This document shows, piece after piece, positions 9,139 to 18,761 of a stretch of DNA of 64,000 bases (position 1 is the stretch's first letter; each line of letters starts with the position of its first letter). A model generated the notes under the pieces. It saw only the letters and a program-made list of their open reading frames with translations. It did not search any database and was not told the origin of the DNA. The stretch lies in NCBI GenBank assembly GCA_001899855.1, contig MKWR01000004.1, positions 227,789 to 291,788 of the forward strand, given 5' to 3'. Made by a program: the position numbers and the translations under genes. This stretch comes from Lysobacterales bacterium 63-13 (GTDB lineage Bacteria > Pseudomonadota > Gammaproteobacteria > Xanthomonadales > Rhodanobacteraceae).

Positions 9139-10347
9139 TCAGGGCAGCGGCTTGGCGCGAAACGGAAACATCTGCTGGGCGACAAAGCCGTCGGGCATGT
9201 AGTCGCCGACCACGCCGTACTGGTTGGGCAGCTTGCGATCGGCCTTGACCGCGGTGCCGAACAGGTGGTCGATGAAGGCGTAGTGCGCCGCGTAGTTGCG
9301 ATCGATCGCCTCGTCATCCGAGGCGTGGTGCCAATGGTGGAAATCCGGGGTCACGATCAGGTATTTCAGCGGTCCCCAATGCAGGCCGACGTTGGCGTGA
9401 TTGAGCACGGCCTGGAAGCCGACGACGATGATGTAGGCATTGATCACCGCCTCGCTGAAACCGATCACGAACAGCGGCGCGACCACCAGCACGCGGGTGA
9501 CGATCACTTCGAGAATGTGCTGGCGCGAACCGGCCAGCCAGTCCATCGTCTTCGTGCTGTGGTGGACGGAATGGAATTTCCACAGGAACGGGATCTCGTG
9601 ATAGGCGCGATGCGTCCAGTACTGGGCGAGATCGGCGACGAGAATGCACAGCAGCAGCTGCGGCAGGAACCAGATGCGCTGCACGGCAAGCTGGAAATCG
9701 TGCTGGACCATCCAGCCGAAACCGTGGTGGATGACGAAATTCACGGTCAGCAGGATCAGGCCGACGAGGAAGTGGTTGACCGCGAAATGCTTGAGATCGG
9801 TCTGCCATTCGCGGCGGAAGATCGGCTGGCCGCGGCGCAGTGGCAGGATCTTCTCGATGGCGACGAAGATCAGGGTCGAGCCGAGCAGGTCGAGGATGAA
9901 CCAGTCGAGGCCGATGTAGGGCGTATTGTCGGGGAAATTCCCCACCGGCACGCGCGAGCCGCCCAGCGCCACGGCAATGATGACAATGGCAAAGGCAAGC
10001 AGGTTGAGGTTGCGCCGCACGCCGAGCACAAGATTGGCCAGGGACAGCGCGCCGGCAACCAGCAAGGCCACAAACATGGCCTGGCGCAGGATGTCGACCG
10101 AATACTGGTGGCGCAATTCCGGCGTGGTCAGGTATTCCGGAAAGTGGAAGGCGAGCACGCCGAGCAGGCAGAGGAAGCCGAGGCTCAGGGCGACGATGGT
10201 TGCGATCAGGCCATGCCCGAACTTGAGTTCACCACTGCTGCCCAGCAGCCCCGAGGTTTCATCGACGGCGGCACGAACTACTTGTGCGGGTTTCCTCGCG
10301 ACGGCGCCGAGCGTGTAGGGGATGCGGCTGATCGATCGTTTTGACAT
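9139..10347 (-). CDS. Sterol desaturase / fatty acid hydroxylase family membrane protein
   Basis: 402 residues from the ATG at 10347 (MSKRSISRIPYTLGAV); longer in-frame starts would overlap the upstream sulfatase gene. Several hydrophobic helices fill the N-terminal half (e.g. LIATIVALSLGFLCLLGV and the LLAFAIVIIAVAL region). The di-iron histidine boxes of the family are present: HRAYHEIPFLWKFHSVHHS, then HANVGLHWG and DFHHWHHASDDE. These enzymes are integral membrane oxygenases acting on C-H bonds of lipids; bacterial members are varied and the substrate cannot be assigned. The gene follows the LTA-synthase-like gene by 64 bases on the same strand, so the two may be co-transcribed in envelope lipid work. 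Confidence 0.85.
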   Translation of the reverse strand: MSKRSISRIPYTLGAVARKPAQVVRAAVDETSGLLGSSGELKFGHGLIATIVALSLGFLCLLGVLAFHFPEYLTTPELRHQYSVDILRQAMFVALLVAGALSLANLVLGVRRNLNLLAFAIVIIAVALGGSRVPVGNFPDNTPYIGLDWFILDLLGSTLIFVAIEKILPLRRGQPIFRREWQTDLKHFAVNHFLVGLILLTVNFVIHHGFGWMVQHDFQLAVQRIWFLPQLLLCILVADLAQYWTHRAYHEIPFLWKFHSVHHSTKTMDWLAGSRQHILEVIVTRVLVVAPLFVIGFSEAVINAYIIVVGFQAVLNHANVGLHWGPLKYLIVTPDFHHWHHASDDEAIDRNYAAHYAFIDHLFGTAVKADRKLPNQYGVVGDYMPDGFVAQQMFPFRAKPLP

Positions 10348-10411
10348 GACGCCGTGGGTCCGGGTTGGCGCCGGTTCGCGCGAGCGCATGTTATCCGCAA
10401 TCCTGCCCCGG

Positions 10412-12199
10412 TTACTGCGGGATCGAGAGTTCGCCACGCTGTTGCAGACGCATGAGGGCGCTGATGCCATCGGCCTGGGGAAAATCTTGTGCGCCGCCGG
10501 AGGGGTCGTTCAAGCGCAAGCCATCGAGCAGCTTGAAATAGCCCCGATCATCGATTCCTGCTGCGTCGAGCAGCAGGGCGGGCAGGTAAAACGAGGCCGT
10601 GGCTTCGGCAGCGGTTGGCGGGGAGGTCTGCGCCGTATCGACCAGCAGCCAGGGCAGCGGTTGGGAAGGCGCTGGTTCGCCATCGTCGAATTCCAGCTCC
10701 GAATAAACCAGCGGCAGGGCGGGCAGGTGATCGCCGTAGAACAGCAGCAAACTTCGGCGCTTGCGCTTTTCCAGGGCACCGACCAGCCGGCCCAGCGTGC
10801 GATCGGCGTTGTCCAGATGATGGAGATAGCCCCGCAGCCGCGCCGCAGCGACGGGGTCGATACCGTCCGGCACCTCCTGTGCCGCGACTTTTTCGGGATC
10901 GACATTCGGATAGCCATCGTACGGGCCATGATTCTCCATGCTGATCGCGAACATGAAAATCGGTGCCGTGGCTTGCCCGAGGCGTTCAAGCATGTGATCA
11001 ATCAGGGCGTCATCGCCAGGATACCAACCGATGCGCTGCGCGCCTGCGAAATGCTCGGCGGCATCGAAATCCGCAAAGCCCATGCGTGCGAAGGTGGCTG
11101 CACGATTCCAGAAATCGCGCGTATTCGGATGGATCGCCAGCGTCCGATAGCCCTTTGCGGCAAGGGTATGAGCGAGACTCGGTACCGGATCCTTGTTGGT
11201 CAGCCGGAAATACGGGTACTCGGTGGTCGGGAATTCCTTCATCGCCAGACCGGTCAGTGTCTCGAACTCGGTGCGGATGGTGCCGCCGCCATAAGCGGGC
11301 ACCCACAAATCGCCATGACGATAGCGCGTGCTCAGTCGACGCAATTCCGGCAAGGAGCGATCCTTGTCGATGCGCTTCAGTCGTGCGGGGTCGAAAAACG
11401 ATTCACTCTGCAGGATGATGATGTCGGGCAGCTCGGTCGGTGCCGGAAGCGATGCGGGCAAGGGGTGCTCATCCAACAGTTTGGCGGCCGCTGCACGGTC
11501 GATCGGCAGGGAGGAATCGGATATCCGCCAGAGATAGTTCAACAAGGTGACCAGCAATCCATTCTGCTTTGCCGACGACGTCGGCGACCACGCCAGGAAC
11601 TTGCCGTTGTCATCGCTGAAAATGGTCGATATCGGACTCAGGTTGAGTGCCAGGCTGCTGCCGAGGCCGAGCGCGACAAGCATGACCGCGAGGCGCGGCA
11701 GGCCGCGCAAGCAATCCCAGCCGCGCTCGAACAGGCACAAGCCGATCATCGCCAGTCCGCCACCTGCCGCCCAGAGCAACTGGCCGGGGTCTAGGTAACG
11801 CGCCAGCAGGGCACCGCCACTGCCGCCACCAAGGTGCCCAAGCAGGCTGAGATCACCCGGCAGCAGCGGTGTATCGAGCAGTTCGAGTTTGATCGCATTG
11901 GCAAAATACAAAAAATACAGCAGCGCCATGCTTGTGCTGATCGAGAAAATGCCGCGTCGCGTAAAGCCAAGCAGCAGCAGCGCGAGGACCAGCGCCGGTG
12001 CCACGTTGCGCCATACGAGCAGCAGGTCGATCGATGCCGCTGACTGCGGAATTTCGGCGAAAGCCGGATCCAGGGTCGTTACCTGCCACCATGACAGTGC
12101 CGCAACAAGCGACAGAAAAAGCACGAGATCGAGGAGGAGTGGCCATCCACGGGCTGGAGTTCGGAGCATTGGATCTCGGCTCACCGGCGCTGCCATCAT
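10412..12199 (-). CDS. LTA synthase-like membrane sulfatase / phosphoglycerol transferase
   Basis: 595 residues; the start could be 12199, 12196 or 12169 (MLRTPARGW), with no decisive ribosome-binding site. Five or so N-terminal membrane helices (LVLFLSLVAALSWW, LVLALLLLGF, MALLYFLYFANAI, ARYLDPGQLLWAAGG, LAVMLVALGLGSSLAL) precede an alkaline-phosphatase-fold domain. Motifs: IIILQSESFFDP with metal-site Glu; YGGGTIRTEFETLTGL with the likely nucleophile Thr; SMENHGPYDGYP; and YGDHLPALP with Asp-His ligands. The family moves phosphoglycerol or phosphoethanolamine groups from phospholipids to envelope polymers such as LTA or osmoregulated glucans. The acceptor here is unknown. It shares its strand with the downstream membrane hydroxylase gene. 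Confidence 0.85.
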   Translation of the reverse strand: MMAAPVSRDPMLRTPARGWPLLLDLVLFLSLVAALSWWQVTTLDPAFAEIPQSAASIDLLLVWRNVAPALVLALLLLGFTRRGIFSISTSMALLYFLYFANAIKLELLDTPLLPGDLSLLGHLGGGSGGALLARYLDPGQLLWAAGGGLAMIGLCLFERGWDCLRGLPRLAVMLVALGLGSSLALNLSPISTIFSDDNGKFLAWSPTSSAKQNGLLVTLLNYLWRISDSSLPIDRAAAAKLLDEHPLPASLPAPTELPDIIILQSESFFDPARLKRIDKDRSLPELRRLSTRYRHGDLWVPAYGGGTIRTEFETLTGLAMKEFPTTEYPYFRLTNKDPVPSLAHTLAAKGYRTLAIHPNTRDFWNRAATFARMGFADFDAAEHFAGAQRIGWYPGDDALIDHMLERLGQATAPIFMFAISMENHGPYDGYPNVDPEKVAAQEVPDGIDPVAAARLRGYLHHLDNADRTLGRLVGALEKRKRRSLLLFYGDHLPALPLVYSELEFDDGEPAPSQPLPWLLVDTAQTSPPTAAEATASFYLPALLLDAAGIDDRGYFKLLDGLRLNDPSGGAQDFPQADGISALMRLQQRGELSIPQ

Positions 12200-12536
12200 T
12201 GATCACGATCACTTGCCGGCCGAGGCCATGCGGCGACAAAACGAAAGGAGCAGACCTTGTTGCAGACGTTGGTCATGCCTCGGAACCTGCGTGGCGGAAG
12301 TCCAGCGGACTGCAAACGCGCCCGCCAGTGCGCATTCTCGCCGCTTGCGGGCCTGCGCAACCACTGCAGGTCGATGAAGCGCAGGAAACCCGTCCTCGCG
12401 TATCAACGCTTGATCCGCTTCGCGGTTGCAAAGCCATTCGCCTCGATCTTCCGCCGGGCAGGCTCCTTGCGCATTTCTTCCCGCTTGATCTACGCTGCGC
12501 CGCTCGGTTCGGGTGATCCTACAGGGGAATGGGCGA
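12200..12536. other. Divergent intergenic region, nothing recognised
   Basis: 337 bases between the minus-strand sulfatase gene and the plus-strand transporter gene. Promoters for both must lie here, but no convincing -35/-10 pair, operator or RNA could be named. Overlapping short frames have no recognisable content. Confidence 0.5.
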
Positions 12537-13853
12537 ATGTTGCAGGTACTGGGCCACATCGTGTTCGGCTTGTTCGGCCTGGCCGTACTGATTTCAATCG
12601 CCGTTCTTTTCTCCGCCAATCGCCGCGCGATCAGCTGGAAGCTTGTCGGAACGGGCGTTCTTCTGCAGATTGTCTTTGCTGCTCTTGTGCTCAAGGTTCC
12701 TTTTGGTCGCGAAGTCTTCAACGCCATCGCCACCGGTTTCGTGAAATTGCTCGACTACGTCCGCGCCGGTTCGGATTTCATCTTCGGCGGCTTCATGGAC
12801 GTGTCGAAATTCGGCTTTGTCTTCGCCCTGCAGGTTTTGCCGACCATCATCTTCTTTGCCGCCTTGACCGGCGTGCTGTACCACCTCGGCATCATGCAGA
12901 TGATCGTCAAGGGCATGAGCTGGGTGATCACCAAGGTGATGAACGTGTCCGGCGCGGAGACGACTTCGGTCTGTGCCAGCGTCTTCATCGGCCAGACCGA
13001 AGCGCCGCTGACGATCAAGCCCTACATCGAGCGCATGACCCAGTCGGAGCTGATGACGGTCATGGTCGGCGGCATGGCCCATATTGCCGGTTCGGTCATG
13101 GCCGCCTATGTCGGCCTGCTCGGCGGCGAGGATGATGGCCAGCGCATCTTCTTTGCCACGCACCTGCTGACCGCAAGCATCATGGCGGCACCGGCGACCT
13201 TGATGCTGGCCAAGATCCTCATCCCCGAAACCGAGGAGCCGCTGACCCGTGGCCAGGTCAAGCTCGAGGTCGAGAAGACCACCGCCAACGTGATTGACGC
13301 CGCCGCCACCGGTGCCGCCGATGGCCTGCGCCTGGCCCTCAACGTCGGCGCCATGCTGCTGGCCTTCATTGCCTTGATCGCCCTGCTCAACGCGCCATTC
13401 CAGTGGCTCGGCACGCATGCCTGGGGCGCGGATCCGTCCTCATCGCTGAATGGCTGGCTGTCCACGCAGCTCGGTCATCCGATCGAGTTGTCCTTGCAGA
13501 CCCTGTTCGGATGGATATTGGCACCGCTGGCCTGGATCATCGGCGTGCCGTGGCAGGACGCCACCCTGGTCGGCAGCTTCATCGGCCAGAAAATCGTCAT
13601 CAACGAATTCGTCGCCTATGTCGACATGGCCAAGCACATCGACCAGTTGACCGAGCACAGCCGCCTGATCGCAACCTATGCCTTGTGCGGGTTCGCCAAT
13701 TTCTCCTCCATCGCGATCCAGATCGGCGGCATTGGCGGACTCGCCCCGAGCCGCCGTCCCGATCTCGCCCGCCTCGGCCTCAAGGCCGTCCTCGGCGGCT
13801 CCCTCGCAACCTTCATGACGGCGACGATCGCAGGTGTGCTGAACTTGCTGTGA
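12537..13853 (+). CDS. CNT (NupC-type) concentrative nucleoside transporter
   Basis: 438 residues from the ATG at 12537, with AGGGGA about nine bases upstream. The protein is almost wholly hydrophobic, with about eight to ten membrane helices. It carries the family core: FGFVFALQVLPTIIFFAALT, GAETTSVCASVFIGQTEAPL and TVMVGGMAHIAGSVMAAYVG, the Gln-Thr-Glu-Ala-Pro-Leu nucleoside/sodium site region, and the C-terminal half with GQKIVINEFVAYVDM and LCGFANFSSIAIQIGG. Such carriers import nucleosides across the inner membrane using H+ or Na+. No nucleoside-catabolic gene is adjacent; it faces the sugar-dehydrogenase gene tail to tail. Confidence 0.93.
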   Translation: MLQVLGHIVFGLFGLAVLISIAVLFSANRRAISWKLVGTGVLLQIVFAALVLKVPFGREVFNAIATGFVKLLDYVRAGSDFIFGGFMDVSKFGFVFALQVLPTIIFFAALTGVLYHLGIMQMIVKGMSWVITKVMNVSGAETTSVCASVFIGQTEAPLTIKPYIERMTQSELMTVMVGGMAHIAGSVMAAYVGLLGGEDDGQRIFFATHLLTASIMAAPATLMLAKILIPETEEPLTRGQVKLEVEKTTANVIDAAATGAADGLRLALNVGAMLLAFIALIALLNAPFQWLGTHAWGADPSSSLNGWLSTQLGHPIELSLQTLFGWILAPLAWIIGVPWQDATLVGSFIGQKIVINEFVAYVDMAKHIDQLTEHSRLIATYALCGFANFSSIAIQIGGIGGLAPSRRPDLARLGLKAVLGGSLATFMTATIAGVLNLL

Positions 13854-13893
13854 TCCTCGCGGATCCGCTCGAAAAGCCAAGCCACAGAATTGG

Positions 13894-15684
13894 TCATCGT
13901 CCCGACGAAGTGGACTTTGGCGCAAAGCGGGTGCCATTCGGATCTGATCCGATCCCTCCAGGACGCGTCCCGTCGATGCGCTCGTCGCCGGTGCCGTCGA
14001 ATCCATCCGCGAACAGCAGGTCGCGGGCGATGGTGACAATCATGAAAGCGTCGTCGCTGGCAGCGGCTGTATCGCTGACGCGCACACCGATCCTGATTCG
14101 ATCGGGTTGCGCGGTGCTGCTGGAATAGACCGCGCTGGCAGTGCTGCCGACGGCGTCATCGAAGCTGCCGTCGCCATCGAGATCCCAGGCGTAGGCCATG
14201 GCGCTGCTCTCGGGGTCGATACTGTTTGCTGCCGAGAACCCGATCGTGCGTGGTGACCCGTCGGCGGTCGAGCTGGCGTCCAGGGTAATGGCCGCCGAAG
14301 GCGACAAGTTGCGTTGGGCCGGGTTGGCATCCCAGGAAACGCGACCGACGCGACCATTGTTGATGTCGACAAAAAACAGGTCGCCGCCCGGCCCGGTGGT
14401 CAGATCGACGACGCCAAGATTGCCTTGGCCAAACAATTCGGCACTGCTGTCGTTGATCGGATCTGGAATGCCGTCGTGATCGGTATCCTTGATCACGCGA
14501 ATGCTGTTCTGGATATAGTCGGCAAAAAACACGGCGTTGCGGTACGCGGGCGGCCACACGGTTCCGGAATAGAACACGATTCCGGAAATCGCCTCGTTGC
14601 TGGTGTGCTGGTAGGCGTGGAACGGTGCCGATGCCGGCGTGCGTCCGCCACTGTTGCCGTTTTCGTACAAAAGCGTACACAGTGGACGTGTGCTGTAGTC
14701 GACGACATGCACGCGGTTCTCGAAGCATGGCCAGCCGAAATTGCGCAGGCTCGATCCTCCTGCCGAATCGGGGATCACGTTGATCTCTTCCCAGGTTCGC
14801 CAGCCGACGTCGCCAAGCCAGATTTCGGAAGTTCCAGGTCGCATCGCGAACCGGTACGGATTGCGCAGGCCATAGGCGAGGATGCGGCGCGCATTGGCGG
14901 ATGCGCCGGCGACCTGGGCCAAAGGATTTCCGGGTGCGCCCTCGCCGCTCTGCGGGTCGACGCGCGCGATTGTGCCATTGAGCCAGATCTGGCCCGTGTA
15001 TTGATCCTCAACCTCAAGGCCCTGTGCACGCAAGGCACCGCCCTGGTTTGTCGGCGAGCGTTGATCGGGCCAGGTCGGGTTGCCGAATTGTCCCCAGTCG
15101 GCGTTGACAAAGGCCGCGCCGTCGCCGCCGCCGACATACAGATAGCCATCGGCGCCAAAGCGCACGCTGCCAATCGAATGACTCGGATATTGCTGATACC
15201 AGTCCTCGATCAGCACGTGCTCGTCAGTCGCGATGTTGCCGGCCAGGGTCAAACGCGAAAGCCGGCCTGAAATCACGCAACCGGCAAATGCGGCGAGCGG
15301 ATCGGGACAGCCGGTTGCCGGCCAACGGGGCGGAGAATCGCCGAACAGGCCGCCGTTGAACGAGTACAGAACGTAGAGGTAAGGTCGTTCGGGAAAACGC
15401 GGATCGAGTTCGAGGCCGAGCAAGCCGCGATCCTGGTATTGGTGGATGCTGCCGCCAAGATTTGCGATCTGCTCGGGTGCCGCATCGAGCAGGTTCCGAT
15501 ACATCCAGATCGCGCCGGTCTTCTCGGCGATGAAGATCCGGCCGTCGTGGGCGAAACGGATCTGGGTCGGCTGATCACGCTGGTTGAATGGAATGGTGTG
15601 GCGGAAATTCGCTGTCGGCCAGGACTGCGCGGCGACGGTCACTGGCGCGGCGACAAGAAGCAGAAGCCAGTGTCGCCACTTCAT
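13894..15684 (-). CDS. Secreted PQQ-dependent sugar dehydrogenase-like protein with PKD domain
   Basis: 596 residues from the ATG at 15684, which has a GGGAGGA ribosome-binding site and begins a signal peptide (MKWRHWLLLLVAAPVTVAAQ). Residues ~25-440 form a glucose/sorbosone-dehydrogenase six-bladed propeller: FAHDGRIFIAEKTGAIWMY, DRGLLGLELDPRFP, GADGYLYVGGGDG, YGLRNPYRFAMRPGTSEIWL and GDVGWRTWEEINVI. A PKD-like domain follows (SAANSIDPESSAMAYAWDLD). The LLFADGFD motif comes next and is followed by a 34-residue Gly/Arg/Ser-rich extension, unlike the other tagged proteins, where it lies within about ten residues of the end. The family oxidises sugars or sugar-like compounds outside the membrane using PQQ; activity here is not proven. 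Confidence 0.85.
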   Translation of the reverse strand: MKWRHWLLLLVAAPVTVAAQSWPTANFRHTIPFNQRDQPTQIRFAHDGRIFIAEKTGAIWMYRNLLDAAPEQIANLGGSIHQYQDRGLLGLELDPRFPERPYLYVLYSFNGGLFGDSPPRWPATGCPDPLAAFAGCVISGRLSRLTLAGNIATDEHVLIEDWYQQYPSHSIGSVRFGADGYLYVGGGDGAAFVNADWGQFGNPTWPDQRSPTNQGGALRAQGLEVEDQYTGQIWLNGTIARVDPQSGEGAPGNPLAQVAGASANARRILAYGLRNPYRFAMRPGTSEIWLGDVGWRTWEEINVIPDSAGGSSLRNFGWPCFENRVHVVDYSTRPLCTLLYENGNSGGRTPASAPFHAYQHTSNEAISGIVFYSGTVWPPAYRNAVFFADYIQNSIRVIKDTDHDGIPDPINDSSAELFGQGNLGVVDLTTGPGGDLFFVDINNGRVGRVSWDANPAQRNLSPSAAITLDASSTADGSPRTIGFSAANSIDPESSAMAYAWDLDGDGSFDDAVGSTASAVYSSSTAQPDRIRIGVRVSDTAAASDDAFMIVTIARDLLFADGFDGTGDERIDGTRPGGIGSDPNGTRFAPKSTSSGR

Positions 15685-15697
15685 TTCCGCATCCTCC

Positions 15698-16555
15698 CTA
15701 CTCGCCGAGTTCCTCGCGCATGAACTCGGGCAGGGACAGCGCGGCCTTGTGGATCTCGGCGTTGTAGTAGCGCGTGGGGAAACCCTTGGTCTGGGCGCCG
15801 CGCTCGCGGAAATCGGCAAGGTCGGCACCCTTGCGCGCCAGCGTCGCGCTCCACCAGCCGGTCGGATAACACGGTTGCGGGAAGGTCAGCGTGCGCACGG
15901 CCTGGAAGCCGGCGGTGCGCATTGCCGAGCGCATCGACTTGATCAGGCCGAGATGGGCCAGCGGCGATTCGCTTTGCTGGACGAAGATGCCACCGCTGCG
16001 CAGGGCCTTGAAGCAGCTTGAATAGAACGCCGCATTGAACAGGCCTTCGGCCGGACCGACCGGGTCGGTCGAATCGACGATGACCACATCGACCGATTCC
16101 GCCTCGCAATCGGCCATGTACTTGATGCCGTCATCGAACAGCAGTTGCGCACGCGGATCGTTGTTGGCTTCGCACAGCTCGGGGAAGTACTGCTCGGCCA
16201 GGCGCGTCACGCGCTCGTCGATCTCGACCTGCACCGCCGATTCGACCACGTCGTGGCGCAACACTTCGCGCAACGTTCCGCAATCGCCACCGCCGATGAT
16301 GACGACGCGCTTGGCACGCGGATGCGTGAACAAGGCCGGGTGCGAAATCATCTCGTGATAGAAGAAGTTGTCGCGGCTGGTCAGCATCATGCAGCCATCG
16401 ATGACCATGAGCTTGCCCCAGTCGGTCGAATCGTGGATCTCGATCGACTGGAACGGGGTCTGCTCGGCGTGCAGGCGCGCGCGGGTGCGAAAGCCGATGG
16501 ATGAGCCCGATGATTCGTGGGCTTCGGTGAACCAGCTTTGCTCGGACGTGGACAT
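15698..16555 (-). CDS. speE: Spermidine synthase
   Basis: 285 residues from the ATG at 16555 (MSTSEQSWFTEAHESSG) with AAGGAAG upstream; longer in-frame starts would run through the promoter region. The enzyme transfers the aminopropyl group of decarboxylated S-adenosylmethionine to putrescine. Signatures: QSIEIHDSTDWGKLMVIDG, TSRDNFFYHEMISHP, the nucleotide loop VVIIGGGDCGTLREVLRH, VEIDERVTRLAEQYFPE, and catalytic Asp in VVIVDSTDPVGPAEGLF. It is transcribed away from speA across a 316-base gap. The sugar-dehydrogenase gene begins 13 bases after its stop. No S-adenosylmethionine decarboxylase gene is present in the window. Confidence 0.95.
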   Translation of the reverse strand: MSTSEQSWFTEAHESSGSSIGFRTRARLHAEQTPFQSIEIHDSTDWGKLMVIDGCMMLTSRDNFFYHEMISHPALFTHPRAKRVVIIGGGDCGTLREVLRHDVVESAVQVEIDERVTRLAEQYFPELCEANNDPRAQLLFDDGIKYMADCEAESVDVVIVDSTDPVGPAEGLFNAAFYSSCFKALRSGGIFVQQSESPLAHLGLIKSMRSAMRTAGFQAVRTLTFPQPCYPTGWWSATLARKGADLADFRERGAQTKGFPTRYYNAEIHKAALSLPEFMREELGE

Positions 16556-16871
16556 GCGGACTTCCTTGAAATCGACGGAGATTGCCTCGGCACAAGGCGT
16601 TGGCATGAAGGCAGCGATTGTACCGGCTCGAACCCCGTCGCGGCAGCCGCCGGCCTCGGTGCAGGCGCGGTCCGCGGCTCTGGATGCGGGTTTCATTCAG
16701 CATTTGCCAGCGGTCACCGCGCAGTCAGGCGCAGGCGAGCGGATTCCTCAGGAATGAAACGGATGGTTACAATGCCCGCCCCGAAGGTTCCCGCGGCATC
16801 AAGGCTCCCGACCGACGGATCAGATGCGTCCAAGCCTGCCGCTGCGACGTCGAACTCTTCCGGAGGACACC
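16556..16871. promoter_or_regulatory. Divergent speE/speA control region
   Basis: 316 bases. A TACAAT box at 16768-16773 is a plausible -10 for speA, but no good -35 is seen. Two arms of a 9-base inverted repeat, GTTTCATTC at 16690-16698 and GAATGAAAC at 16752-16760, flank the centre and could be a paired operator. A GGAGG at 16862-16866 is the speA ribosome-binding site. Confidence 0.4.
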
Positions 16872-18761
16872 GTGAGCACATCCTGGACGACAGACGACGC
16901 CCGTCACACCTACGCAATCGCGAACTGGGGCGAGGGTTATTTCGATGTGGGCGCGGATGGCGCCATCCTGGTCAAGCCGCGCGCCGCCGACGGCCCGGCG
17001 CTGAACTTGCCGGGGATTGTCGCCGATGCGCGCGCACGCGGCTCGCGCCTGCCCTTGCTGGTGCGCTTCACCGACATCCTCAATGATCGCCGCGCACGCC
17101 TGCAGGCCGCGTTCGCCAAGGCGATGGGTGATTGGGATTATGCCGGCGGCTATACCGCGATCTATCCGATCAAGGTCAACCAGCAGAAGAACGTGGCCGG
17201 CGAACTGGCTGCCGCGTGTGGTGAAGGTTTTGGTCTTGAAGCCGGCTCGAAGCCGGAGCTGATGGCCGTGCTGGCGCTGGCCCGCCGCGGCAGCGTGGTC
17301 ATCTGCAATGGCTACAAGGATCGCGAATACATCCGCCTCGCCCTGATCGGGCGCAAGCTCGGCCTGGATGTCTTCATCGTCATCGAGAAACCTTCGGAAC
17401 TGCGCTACGTGATCGAGGAGGCAAAGGCGCTGGGCGTCGAGCCGCTGCTCGGCGTGCGCATGCGCCTGAAGAGCCTCGGCGCGGGCAAGTGGCAGAACTC
17501 CGGTGGCGACAAGGCCAAGTTCGGCCTGACCCCGCGCCAGTTGCTGACCCTGATCGAACAGCTCAAGTCGGCCGAACTTTCGCACACGCTCAAGCTGCTG
17601 CATTTCCACATGGGTTCGCAGATGTCGAACGTGCGCGACATCGCCCGCGGCATGCGCGAGGCCGTGCGTTATTTCGTCGAACTCTCGCAACTGGGCCTGC
17701 CGATCCGCTACATGGATGTCGGCGGCGGACTCGGTGTCGATTACGAAGGCACGCGTTCGCGTTCGGAGTGTTCGATCAACTACGGCCTCGATCAATATGC
17801 ATCGAGCGTGGTCGGCGCGCTGGCCGAAGCCTGCGCGGAAAACAAGCTGGCGCCGCCGCACGTGCTGACCGAATCAGGTCGTGCGCTGACCGCCCATCAT
17901 GCCGTGCTCGTCGTCAACGTCAGCGAGATCGAGGAATCGCCGCGCGGCGCGGTGCCCGCCATGCGCGAGGACGAACCGGCCGTGCTGCGCCGCCTGCGCG
18001 AGGCACATGCGGAGATCGACGCGCGGCCGCCCACCGAGCTCTATCACGAGGCGCAATACCATCTTGCCGAAGGCCAGTCGCTGTATGCATTGGGCCAGTT
18101 GTCGCTGGCCGATCGCGCCCAGCTCGATGATCTCTACTACGCCATCGTCAACGCCGTGCGCGCGCGCCTGAAACCCGATGAGCGTTCGCATCGCCAGGTG
18201 TTTGATGAGCTCAACGAGACCCTGGTCGACAAGTACTTCGTCAACTTCTCGGTGTTCGAGTCGGTGCCGGACATCTGGGCCATCGACCAGGTGTTTCCGA
18301 TCGTGCCGATCGCCGGACTTGATCGCAGGCCGGATCGGCGCGGCGTGATTGCCGACCTGACCTGCGATTCGGATGGCCGCATCGATCATTACGTCGATGC
18401 CGATGGCGTCGATGTCAGCCTGCCGCTGCACGCGCCGGCAAGAGGCGAAACCTACCTGCTTGGTTTGTTCATGGTTGGCGCGTATCAGGAAACCCTGGGC
18501 GACATCCACAACCTGTTCGGCGACACCGATGCGGTGAGCGTGAAGATCGATGGCGATAGTTACGCAATCAGTCATCAGCGCCGCGGTGATACCACCGACC
18601 TGATGCTCGATTACGTCGGTTATGACCTGGGTGCCCTGCGTGCCGAGTACCGCGACAAGATTGCCGCGGTCGGCATTGTCGGCGACGAGGCGAAAGCGCT
18701 GGAAGCCAGCCTGGAAGCCGGATTGACGGCCTACACCTATCTTGCGGAGACGGCGGAATGA
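16872..18761 (+). CDS. speA: Biosynthetic arginine decarboxylase
   Basis: 629 residues if translation starts at the GTG at 16872, which has an ideal GGAGG six bases ahead. An ATG at 16824 would also be in frame but lacks such a site. The PLP enzyme converts arginine to agmatine, the first step towards putrescine. Visible marks: DVGADGAILVKPR near the N-terminus, the PLP lysine in YPIKVNQQKNVAGEL (Lys101), GLEAGSKPELMA, LHFHMGSQMSNVRDIARGMR, YMDVGGGLGVDYEGTRS, LTESGRAL, and the C-terminal LTCDSDGRIDHY and HNLFGDTDAVSVKI. The length fits the family (~630-660). Its stop overlaps the start of the next gene by 4 bases. No agmatinase gene is in the window. Confidence 0.95.
   Translation: MSTSWTTDDARHTYAIANWGEGYFDVGADGAILVKPRAADGPALNLPGIVADARARGSRLPLLVRFTDILNDRRARLQAAFAKAMGDWDYAGGYTAIYPIKVNQQKNVAGELAAACGEGFGLEAGSKPELMAVLALARRGSVVICNGYKDREYIRLALIGRKLGLDVFIVIEKPSELRYVIEEAKALGVEPLLGVRMRLKSLGAGKWQNSGGDKAKFGLTPRQLLTLIEQLKSAELSHTLKLLHFHMGSQMSNVRDIARGMREAVRYFVELSQLGLPIRYMDVGGGLGVDYEGTRSRSECSINYGLDQYASSVVGALAEACAENKLAPPHVLTESGRALTAHHAVLVVNVSEIEESPRGAVPAMREDEPAVLRRLREAHAEIDARPPTELYHEAQYHLAEGQSLYALGQLSLADRAQLDDLYYAIVNAVRARLKPDERSHRQVFDELNETLVDKYFVNFSVFESVPDIWAIDQVFPIVPIAGLDRRPDRRGVIADLTCDSDGRIDHYVDADGVDVSLPLHAPARGETYLLGLFMVGAYQETLGDIHNLFGDTDAVSVKIDGDSYAISHQRRGDTTDLMLDYVGYDLGALRAEYRDKIAAVGIVGDEAKALEASLEAGLTAYTYLAETAE

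Noticed and set aside
5258..9202. A 1,314-codon open frame on the plus strand
   Set aside because: It lies wholly opposite the indolepyruvate oxidoreductase gene, has no recognisable domain, and its composition (Asp/His/Arg/Gly-rich) is typical of antisense shadows in GC-rich genes.
12209..13135. Overlapping open frames on both strands near the nucleoside transporter start
   Set aside because: No domains, and they overlap the clear transporter gene; one ends in its first third on the opposite strand.
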